NCBI GenBank assembly: GCA_030550395.1
Contig: JAUQPL010000001.1
Coordinates: 193,795-257,794, forward strand
Reading direction: 5' to 3'
Source of the DNA: Bacteroidota bacterium
Lineage (GTDB): Bacteria; Bacteroidota; Ignavibacteria; Kapaibacteriales; HRBIN21
Length of the DNA: 64,000 nt
The notes under the pieces were generated by a model. The model was not told the DNA's origin and did no database searches. It saw only the letters and a list, made by a program, of their open reading frames with translations. Of this stretch, positions 35,893-43,314 are shown one piece after another. Numbering within the stretch: the stretch's first letter is position 1; the number at the start of each line of letters is the position of its first letter. The position numbers and the translations under genes were made by a program.

Positions 35893-36780
35893 CTACAGTT
35901 GCTGAAGCAATTTTCGCGCCCGCGGAGCGAACTCGCTCGTTGGAAAGCGCTGCACAAGAGTCTGTAGTGCCTGTCGTGCTCTGTCGCGTTCGCCCTGCTT
36001 AAGGTAGCTCTCTGCTAACAGCGCGTATGCTGCGGCTGCTTTCGGTGTTGCGGGGTTTCGGACGACCGCTTGGAGTTCTGCAATTGCCTGTGCATAGTTG
36101 CCCTGCCGAAATGCTATATCTCCCCGCCAGTAATGTATGTTGCTCAATAGCGTCGGCTCTTTTGCCTCCTTGGTAAGCGTTTCCAGCACTTTCCACGCTT
36201 CACCATACTGCTGCCGAGCAATCAGCTGTAAAGCTCGGGCATACTGTGCGCTCACCGAAGCAGCGGGAAGCTTTCCTGAGGATGCCTGCCCTCCCTCCTG
36301 CGCCTTCCCTGTGGGCTGCTCTGCAAGTGTATCAGGCCAAGGTACACTGGAGGCCCGCAACGCCTTTTGGTGCCGACGGAGTACGCTCCGTTTCCGCGGT
36401 GAGGCCGGCGCTCTCTGAACAGCCCGCTCCGAGGTCGTCTCGGGAGCTCTCCGCATCAGCTCGGTCAGCTCCGCCAATAGAAGTCCCATTCGCTGGATAT
36501 CGTGCTGTAGCTCCTCCAATGCCTCCCGCTGCAACCTCTGCTCTGCTGCAAGGCGCTCCATTGACTCCCGCAATGTAGGAAGTCGGCGCACAGGTAGTCC
36601 CGCAACCGCCGTATCTGGCTCCAGCCCTTCAATGGGCGAGGCCGTATCTGCCTTTCCCACCTGCTTTGGCTCCGAAGGTAACTGCTGCTCCAGTACCATG
36701 AGCGGGGGAATGCTGTACTGAAGTGGGCGCACATTCCCACAGCCGATAGCAACCACCCACGCAAAAGCAAGCCACCACAT
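35893..36780 (-). CDS. Exported TPR protein resembling CpoB/YbgF
   Basis: 295 residues. The signal sequence ends VAIGC, a possible but imperfect lipobox. Residues about 70-105 form a coiled coil (LRESMERLAAEQRLQREALEEL). A Ser/Arg-rich linker follows, and residues about 185-295 hold three or four TPR units with the YbgF pattern (ARALQLIARQQYGEAWKVLETL, RQGNYAQAIAELQAVV, YLKQGERDRARQALQTLVQRFPTSEFAPRARKLL). CpoB/YbgF couples the Tol-Pal system to peptidoglycan synthesis. Tol-Pal genes are not nearby, so the name is by architecture only. It starts 7 bases after a small Cys-rich gene. Confidence 0.75.
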   Translation of the reverse strand: MWWLAFAWVVAIGCGNVRPLQYSIPPLMVLEQQLPSEPKQVGKADTASPIEGLEPDTAVAGLPVRRLPTLRESMERLAAEQRLQREALEELQHDIQRMGLLLAELTELMRRAPETTSERAVQRAPASPRKRSVLRRHQKALRASSVPWPDTLAEQPTGKAQEGGQASSGKLPAASVSAQYARALQLIARQQYGEAWKVLETLTKEAKEPTLLSNIHYWRGDIAFRQGNYAQAIAELQAVVRNPATPKAAAAYALLAESYLKQGERDRARQALQTLVQRFPTSEFAPRARKLLQQL

Positions 36781-36787
36781 AGCACCC

Positions 36788-36991
36788 TTATCCTTGCAAC
36801 CTCCGTGCCACCTCTACCGGCACAATGGACGCCTCCCTGTACCCACGGGGTAGCAACAGAGCTCCCGCAATGGGTTCCTCCGTCTGCGCATCTACAACGG
36901 TCCTCTCCATCATGAAGCCCGCTTGGCCACAGCACGTGCACTGCCCATTGATCCATTTCCTGCTGCCTTCCCTGGCTCCCTTACCCGTCAT
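36788..36991 (-). CDS. Small Cys-containing protein of unknown function
   Basis: 67 residues from the ATG at 36991, 10 bases after the stop of the TPR gene; 7 bases separate its stop from the next gene, so it fits an operon. The sequence has a compact cysteine cluster in NGQCTCCGQAG, perhaps half of a metal site, then ERTVVDAQTEEPIAGALLLP, which faintly resembles the start of a carboxypeptidase-regulatory-like strand. No signal peptide or membrane helix is seen. I cannot name a family. The position between two intact genes supports it, but base composition alone does not prove it is coding. Confidence 0.45.
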   Translation of the reverse strand: MTGKGAREGSRKWINGQCTCCGQAGFMMERTVVDAQTEEPIAGALLLPRGYREASIVPVEVARRLQG

Positions 36992-37001
36992 TGCCTCTAG
37001 C

Positions 37002-38150
37002 CTATGGACTACCATATGGCTTCTCCATGTAGCGACGAGCCTCTTCGTGCGAATTCTGTACGTTACGCCACGAGAGCACCTTGCGGTACTGCATCAATGC
37101 CAGCTCCCGCTTACCCTGCAAATCGTAGATGTTGCCAATCTTGAGGTTCACCTTGACCATAAAGCCGGATGGGTCTTCATCCAAAACTCGGCTGAGCTCA
37201 TCACACTTGTAAAAGTAGCGCAACGCTTCCTCGTACTCGCCTCGTTGCATGTAGGCAAGACCAACGTAGTAGAGCGCCTCACGGGCTGTGAGCTCCTCGT
37301 AACCTGGCCATTTCTCTATGCACCGACGCAAAATCTCCTTCCACGTTTGCTCCATCTTTTCCAAAGCTCCTATCCGCACGTAACAACGCCCCAGATATCG
37401 GTGGAAGTAGGGATTGCGCGGATACCGCTGGAAAAGCTCCTCCGCCACATTTAGCGCTTCGGGGATATTCTGCTCAAAGTCGTACAGAATTTGTAGCAAG
37501 ACGACCTTGGCTTCCGTAGCAGCGTAGCGAGCATTGCGAGCTGAAGCACGGAGCTGAGCGATCCCTAACTCTTTATCACCTGGTGGCAGGAAAAGCAAGA
37601 GGGGACGCAGAATCGGGTACATCTCCGGGAGTTTCACAGCGTAGTAGTTGTAAATGCCCGTCCCCAAAAGCACGTCGTGGTTCGTCGGTGCCAGACGCTG
37701 CACGCGCATGAGGATTTCAAACCCTTCCCGCCCATCGTTTGCTGCCCGAATCCAGCTTTCCCGCATTGCATAGAAGCGCCCACGATACCCCAAAGCCCCC
37801 CCTTTGAAAAACAGTCCTACGATGTCATATGGATTCTCCTCCAGAAGCGGTTGGCAGACATCCAGGACCCGCTGGATTTTGTTCAGGAACTCCTCATCGT
37901 AGTCCCGAGAACGCCGATTCGTCAAAATCTTCCACCACGCCACCATCGCCTCCATGAAGTACCCTGCCGGATACTCCGGGTACCGCTCGATGAGCTCCCG
38001 GAAGTACATCTCAGCAGAGTCAAACTGCATGTTGTAGATGTAGAAAATCCCTTCTCGCACGAGGCTATCGGCATCCTCGCGCATGAGTACCCACTGTCCA
38101 TGGACCGTCAGCACCATCGCTACTCCCAAGAGCAGGGTTCGCCTGAACAC
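37002..38150 (-). CDS. Exported TPR-repeat protein
   Basis: 382 residues with an N-terminal signal peptide (LLLGVAMVLTVHGQ). Helical repeats run through the protein: FDSAEMYFRELIERYPEYP near 45, EALNVAEELFQRYPRNPYFHRYLGRCYVRIG near 235, REALYYVGLAYMQRGEYEEALRYF near 295, and VNLKIGNIYDLQGKRELALMQYRKVL near 340. These are TPR units of a periplasmic or surface scaffold; the partner is unknown. The start is a GTG preceded by a strong ribosome-binding site (AAGGAGGG, 7 bases away). It heads the group ending with ruvA. Confidence 0.8.
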   Translation of the reverse strand: MFRRTLLLGVAMVLTVHGQWVLMREDADSLVREGIFYIYNMQFDSAEMYFRELIERYPEYPAGYFMEAMVAWWKILTNRRSRDYDEEFLNKIQRVLDVCQPLLEENPYDIVGLFFKGGALGYRGRFYAMRESWIRAANDGREGFEILMRVQRLAPTNHDVLLGTGIYNYYAVKLPEMYPILRPLLLFLPPGDKELGIAQLRASARNARYAATEAKVVLLQILYDFEQNIPEALNVAEELFQRYPRNPYFHRYLGRCYVRIGALEKMEQTWKEILRRCIEKWPGYEELTAREALYYVGLAYMQRGEYEEALRYFYKCDELSRVLDEDPSGFMVKVNLKIGNIYDLQGKRELALMQYRKVLSWRNVQNSHEEARRYMEKPYGSP

Positions 38151-38308
38151 CGCTTTCCCTCCTTATTGCACTACGTCGCACTACGTCCAAAGACGAACCA
38201 CCGCTGGAGCTTTGCAGAATATCAGCGAATTCCCACCCTCCCTCATGGGTAAGACGCCTTCCTTATGACCATCACCTCCCATGGGATGAATTCTACTCTC
38301 TTGTCCAC

Positions 38309-39859
38309 TCACGGGACCATGAGCTCCTTTCCCTGCTGTGCAATCTGCCAAGCTACCCGGGCAGCCAGAAGGGCAACTCGTGAGAGCTTGTCGTAATTGA
38401 TTTTGTCAGCGTGGTCACTAGGACGATGGTAGTCTTCATGCAATCCGGTGAAAAAGAAAACCGCAGGAATGCCACGCGCAGCAAAGACAGCGTGGTCGCT
38501 TCGCCCAAAGAACTCTTCCGCTTCCCGTCCCAACAGGAAGGGCGACTTCAGGCGTTGGTTCTCCTGCTCCACCAGCTTCCGAAGCCATTCCTCCCTCACC
38601 CCGATGGAGAGTGAATCCGGATGATTCCGTCCAATCATGTCCAAATTCAGCATCGCCAGGCAGTTCTGCAACGGGAGCGGTGAGGATTTCACGAAAGCCT
38701 GAGAGCCTATAAGCCCCTTTTCCTCGCCGCTGAAAGCCACCAGCACAATACTGCGCTCCGGGGGACGACGCCATTGCCCGAGAGCGCGCGCAATTAGCAG
38801 CAACCCTGCAGTCCCTGAAGCATTGTCATCGGCACCGTTGTAGATAGAATCCCGACTGTTCGGGGCTGCAATCACCCCAACGTGGTCGTAGTGAGCCCCA
38901 ATGAGCACATACTGCTCAGGATGGCGCCGACCCCGTATGATCCCGACAACGTTGGGCACAGAAGTCCGCTCCTTCACCTCAAAAGCCAGTGCCCCATCGG
39001 CAAATACCCCTGGGAGCGATTCAATGACAAGGGACTTCACCGTGTCAGCACGGTACACACGCTCCCGAAAGGCATCCACGCTACCGAAAATAGCAGCGAT
39101 AGCATCTTCCCCAATACTGTACACCACTGGCATATCTGTGTCCGACTGAGCCAGCTGCCACGGGAGGACCTGCACAGAAAGCGAACTCAGCACCGGCCAG
39201 GGGAAGCGCTGCGGACGCAAGCTCCGACCGGGCTCCGGGTACTCGCTGAGCAGCACACCAACGACACCATAGCGATGGAGTAAGCGCACCCTTTCCCTCA
39301 ACGAAAGCCGGCTCGGTGCCGTCTGCTTTCTCGTCGTATCAGCCCCCCGACGCTCCTGGCGATATGTCGTCAACACTACAACAGCCCCTTGGAGCCGGCT
39401 GGATAATGCCCTGAACTCCGATGTATCTACCTCTTCCCCTCCCAGGAAGAGCAGGGGAGCCCGTTCGTATCGCCCGGCTCCCGTTATGGCGTGAGGAACT
39501 GCCTGTTCAGGAATTGCTGCCTCCCACGGGGTCCCTCCGCGCCAAATGCGTAGCCGCAGGCTATCACGACAAAGATCCCGACGGACTAATTCATATTCGT
39601 GCCAATAGTTCTTCCCCAAAGGCTGAAGCCCCCAACGTCGGAACGCATCAGCAATATACACCGCTGCCCTCAACAATCCAGGGCTGGGTGTCCCCCGTCC
39701 TTGGAGCTCATCGGAAGCCAGAAACTCCACATATTGCTGAGCACTGTCAGGGAGAAACTCCCGGGCAACTCCCCGGGGTAATTCCTGCAGCGAATGACAT
39801 CCGAAGCCGAAAATGCTGACCGCCAGAAAGGGCAATGACATCAACAAATACTGGAGCAT
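38309..39859 (-). CDS. Exported M28-family zinc peptidase
   Basis: 516 residues, with a signal peptide ending near FGFGC (possible lipoprotein, imperfect lipobox). The M28 (aminopeptidase Y/glutamate carboxypeptidase-like) core has LIGAHYDHVG (zinc His), NGADDNASGTAGLLLIA (bridging Asp), AFSGEEKGLIGS (catalytic and zinc Glu), LNLDMIGRNHPD and the final zinc histidine in HEDYHRPSDHADKIN. Residues about 130-280 are an inserted region of the protease-associated type. It would be a periplasmic or surface aminopeptidase. It is the last gene of the operon behind dnaE, starting 8 bases after the dnaE stop. Confidence 0.88.
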   Translation of the reverse strand: MLQYLLMSLPFLAVSIFGFGCHSLQELPRGVAREFLPDSAQQYVEFLASDELQGRGTPSPGLLRAAVYIADAFRRWGLQPLGKNYWHEYELVRRDLCRDSLRLRIWRGGTPWEAAIPEQAVPHAITGAGRYERAPLLFLGGEEVDTSEFRALSSRLQGAVVVLTTYRQERRGADTTRKQTAPSRLSLRERVRLLHRYGVVGVLLSEYPEPGRSLRPQRFPWPVLSSLSVQVLPWQLAQSDTDMPVVYSIGEDAIAAIFGSVDAFRERVYRADTVKSLVIESLPGVFADGALAFEVKERTSVPNVVGIIRGRRHPEQYVLIGAHYDHVGVIAAPNSRDSIYNGADDNASGTAGLLLIARALGQWRRPPERSIVLVAFSGEEKGLIGSQAFVKSSPLPLQNCLAMLNLDMIGRNHPDSLSIGVREEWLRKLVEQENQRLKSPFLLGREAEEFFGRSDHAVFAARGIPAVFFFTGLHEDYHRPSDHADKINYDKLSRVALLAARVAWQIAQQGKELMVP

Positions 39860-39867
39860 AGAACACC

Positions 39868-42800
39868 TTACGATTCAACCCACAGCCGAACGCGTCCTTC
39901 TGGAACTGTCCGAAGCAGCTCCTGAAAGCCCTCCACGGAAAGCTCTACCCCAACATGCGGGACAAGATATGCCCGCACAGGGACATCACGCTCGTAAAGG
40001 CAGATCAAGACCGGGCATCCTCCAAGGCCTCGTTGTTGCAGGCGATGGAGACGGTGGATACTTTCCACTGTCTCCTGCGTTAGAGGCAGCTCAATACGGA
40101 ATCCCCGCGCCAGCCGACGGATGGCTCGGTCCAATGGCTCAGCCTGCGTTACAATCAGACGGGGCAAGGTCCGGCGGCTCTCCGGACGTCCGCTCAAGAG
40201 CAGCAATTCTCCCTCTCGTAAGTACGGCTCAGCTTGAGTGACTACATCGTGCCAGAAGATGGCTTCCGCCTGACCGCTCCCATCCTCAATTGTGGCAAAC
40301 GCAATGGGACGCTGCTGCCGATCACGGCGATACTCTATTGCCGCCACCACAGCTGCCACACGAATAACACTCCCATTACCGCCTCCCAAGCGCTGTAGAT
40401 GGGCAATCGGCACAACCAGCTCCCGAAGGAGCGCTTCGTATTCCTGCAGTGGATGTGCACTGAGGTAGAATCCAACAACCTCCCGCTCTCGCTGCAATTG
40501 CTCCCGCAAGCTCCAGGAAGCAACATCGGGCAACTCCGGTTCCCTCAGACCGATGTCCGCACTTCCAAACAAGCTGTCCATGGGGACAGTTTCTGCACTG
40601 TTGCGAGCATACTCTATAGCCAGTCCAACCGCTGCCATCAGTTGAGCCCGGTGCCCATTGCCGAGGCTATCCAAAGCACCTGCCTCAATCAACGCTTCCA
40701 ATGCTCGGCGGTTGAGAACTCGAAGATCAGCCCGACGCACAAGATCAAAGAGCGAGCGGAAAGGCCCCTGCCGCCGCGCCCGCAGAATCTCCTCAACCGC
40801 CGCCATCCCTACGTTTTTAATCCCTGCCAGTCCAAAAACAATCGTCCGCTCATCCAGCGCTTGAAAAGTCGCTTCCGAACGGTTGATATCCGGCGGAAGG
40901 ACAGTGATACCGAAGGCTTTCGCCTCACGGAGGAATTCCGCCAGCTTTTCCTGATGGGAAATCTCCGCCGTCATGTTGGCTGCCAGGAATTCTGCCGGAA
41001 AATGCGCCTTCAGATAGGCTGTCTGGTACGCCAAGTAGGCGTAGGCAAGCGCATGGGATTTATTGAAGCCGTACGAGGCAAAGCGTTCAATCAGCGCAAA
41101 GATTTCCTCCGCAAGCTCACGCGAGATTCCATTGCGCATAGCGCCCGCGATGAAATCATCCCGCTGTTGCTGCATCAGCTTCTGGTCCTTCTTCCCCATC
41201 GCCCGGCGCATGATATCTGCCTGCGCCAGGGAAAAGCCTGCAATCGCCTGCGCCAACTGCATGACCTGCTCCTGATAGATGATGATGCCGTATGTGTTCC
41301 GCAGAATCGGTTCCATCCGAGGATGCAGGTACCCAACCGGTTGGCGACCGTGTTTGCGGGCGATGAAGTCGGGTATATACTCCATCGGACCAGGACGATT
41401 CAAGGCGTTCAGAGCAACCAAATCTTCCAGACAGCTCGGCTTCAACTCCTGCAGCGCCTCCTTCATTGTGTCCGCCTCAAACTGGAAAACCCCCAGGGTT
41501 CGCCCACTGCTTAGCAACTTGTACGTCTCCGGGTCATTTAGATCAACAGCGTCAATGTCAACCTCTATCCCCCGAGTTCGACGCACCATCGCAATTGTGT
41601 TGTCAATGATGGAAAGCGTCCGGAGCCCGAGGAAATCCATCTTGAGAAGCCCGGCATCCTCCAGCTCACGCATGGAATATTGCGTCACAATTTCCCCGCT
41701 AGGTGCCCGGCATAACGGGACATAGTCGCTAACCGGACCGGGAGCAATGACAACGCCGGCGGCATGAACGGAGATGTTCCGACAGAAACCTTCTAAGAGC
41801 AGCGAGAACTCCACCAACTGACGGAGCTTCGGGTCATCGGTCTGCCGCAACCACTGAAGGTCGGGCAACTGTAAGGCTTCCTCCAGGGGTGTGACTTTTC
41901 CCAACACGACCGGGATCTTTTCCGTAATGGAATTGAGCACCGTGGCAGAAATACCAAGAACACGCCCGACATCCTTGATAACAGCCCGGCTGGAGAGGGT
42001 ACCGAAGGTGATAATCTGCGCAACGGATTCCTCTCCGTACTTGCGCCGGACGTAGTCAATGACCATATCCCGCTTGTCATCGCTGAAGTCCACGTCAATG
42101 TCGGGCATAGAGATTCGTTCCGGGTTGAGGAAGCGTTCAAAGAGGAGCCCATACGAAAGGGGTTCCAGACTTGTGATACCGAGGGCATAGGCAACCAGGC
42201 TCCCCACGACGGAGCCTCGTCCAGGTCCAACCCGTACCCCCATGCGGCGGGCAGCAGTAATGAAATCGTGCACGATGAGGAAATATCCGGCAAAGCCCAT
42301 GCGGTTGATGACGTCCAATTCATAACGAGCTCGCTCCTGGACTTCGGCTGGGATCGGGTCACCGTACCGCTCCCGAAGTCCCTGCCAGACCAACTGCTGG
42401 AGGTATTCCTCCAAGGTCTCAACTCCGGCATTAGGTGGTATAGGGAAATGCGGCATATGCAAACTCGGGCGCAGTTCCAGCGTGCATTTGTCTGCAATTT
42501 CCACCGTCCGAGCTAAGGCATCCCAGTGCTGGGGAAAAAGCCGCGCCATCTCCGCCGCCGTCTTCACGTACATCTCTGGCTGACGGTAGCGGAGCTGAGT
42601 AATGTCGACGGGCCGGCGCAAGGAGCTCACGTCGCGGATATGCAAAAGCACATTGTGCGCTAATGCATGCTCTTTGCGGATGTAGTGACAGTCATTCGTG
42701 ACCACCATAGGGATTCCCAGCTCCCGGGCAATACGGGGGACAAAGGTCAGAACCGCCTCATCTTCAGGCAAGTTATGCCACTGGAGCTCTAAGTAGAAAT

Positions 42801-43314
42801 CCTCTCCGAAAAGCTCCCGGTACTGAGCCGCTGTCCGATAGGCCCTCTGGTAATCTCCTGCCACCAGATGAGCATTGACCACCCCCACCAGGCAGCCAGA
42901 CAGAGCAATCAGCCCCTCGTGGTATCGTTCCAATAGTTCCCAGTCAACCCGCGGGCGGTAGTAGTACCCCTCTAGGTGAGCCAGTGTTACCAGCTTGCTA
43001 AGGTTCCGGTAGCCCTGCTCATTCTTTGCCAACAGCACTAGGTGGTAGTAGTTGCGCTGTTTCGGCGACGGGCGGTCAAAGCGGCTCCCCACAGCCACAT
43101 AGACTTCGCAGCCAATAATTGGCTTGAGACCGGCCGCTTTCGCTTCTTTGTAGAATTCCAAGCAGCCGAACATGACCCCGTGATCGGTAATGGCCACAGC
43201 CGGCTGGTCATCGGCCGCTGCTGCCTGAACGAGCTGCTGTGGCGTACAAGCCCCATCCAGAATGGAGTAGTGCGTATGGTTATGCAGATGCACAAACGGA
43301 ACTGGCGCGCTCAT
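39868..43314 (-). CDS. dnaE: DNA polymerase III alpha subunit
   Basis: 1148 residues, the DnaE1 size. It is the replicative polymerase. The start at 43314 overlaps the preceding stop as ATGA; an ORF start 26 codons upstream is not family-like. The PHP domain begins FVHLHNHTHYSILDGA. The polymerase active site is MPDIDVDFSDDKRDMVI, and HAAGVVIA and EQVMQLAQAIAGFSLAQAD are standard C-family motifs. The helix-hairpin-helix region and the OB domain (RVAAVVAAIEYRRDRQQRPI) lie near the C-terminus. PHP metal residues look largely kept, so proofreading activity is possible but not certain. It sits inside a long operon of unrelated genes. Confidence 0.97.
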   Translation of the reverse strand: MSAPVPFVHLHNHTHYSILDGACTPQQLVQAAAADDQPAVAITDHGVMFGCLEFYKEAKAAGLKPIIGCEVYVAVGSRFDRPSPKQRNYYHLVLLAKNEQGYRNLSKLVTLAHLEGYYYRPRVDWELLERYHEGLIALSGCLVGVVNAHLVAGDYQRAYRTAAQYRELFGEDFYLELQWHNLPEDEAVLTFVPRIARELGIPMVVTNDCHYIRKEHALAHNVLLHIRDVSSLRRPVDITQLRYRQPEMYVKTAAEMARLFPQHWDALARTVEIADKCTLELRPSLHMPHFPIPPNAGVETLEEYLQQLVWQGLRERYGDPIPAEVQERARYELDVINRMGFAGYFLIVHDFITAARRMGVRVGPGRGSVVGSLVAYALGITSLEPLSYGLLFERFLNPERISMPDIDVDFSDDKRDMVIDYVRRKYGEESVAQIITFGTLSSRAVIKDVGRVLGISATVLNSITEKIPVVLGKVTPLEEALQLPDLQWLRQTDDPKLRQLVEFSLLLEGFCRNISVHAAGVVIAPGPVSDYVPLCRAPSGEIVTQYSMRELEDAGLLKMDFLGLRTLSIIDNTIAMVRRTRGIEVDIDAVDLNDPETYKLLSSGRTLGVFQFEADTMKEALQELKPSCLEDLVALNALNRPGPMEYIPDFIARKHGRQPVGYLHPRMEPILRNTYGIIIYQEQVMQLAQAIAGFSLAQADIMRRAMGKKDQKLMQQQRDDFIAGAMRNGISRELAEEIFALIERFASYGFNKSHALAYAYLAYQTAYLKAHFPAEFLAANMTAEISHQEKLAEFLREAKAFGITVLPPDINRSEATFQALDERTIVFGLAGIKNVGMAAVEEILRARRQGPFRSLFDLVRRADLRVLNRRALEALIEAGALDSLGNGHRAQLMAAVGLAIEYARNSAETVPMDSLFGSADIGLREPELPDVASWSLREQLQREREVVGFYLSAHPLQEYEALLRELVVPIAHLQRLGGGNGSVIRVAAVVAAIEYRRDRQQRPIAFATIEDGSGQAEAIFWHDVVTQAEPYLREGELLLLSGRPESRRTLPRLIVTQAEPLDRAIRRLARGFRIELPLTQETVESIHRLHRLQQRGLGGCPVLICLYERDVPVRAYLVPHVGVELSVEGFQELLRTVPEGRVRLWVES

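Noticed and set aside
38151-38308. Roughly 33-codon minus-strand frame in the gap before the TPR gene
   Set aside because: No ribosome-binding site or hydrophobic pattern; the gap more likely holds the leader of the TPR gene.
40399-41514. 371-codon plus-strand frame inside dnaE
   Set aside because: Shadow of a well-defined dnaE on the other strand; no motifs.
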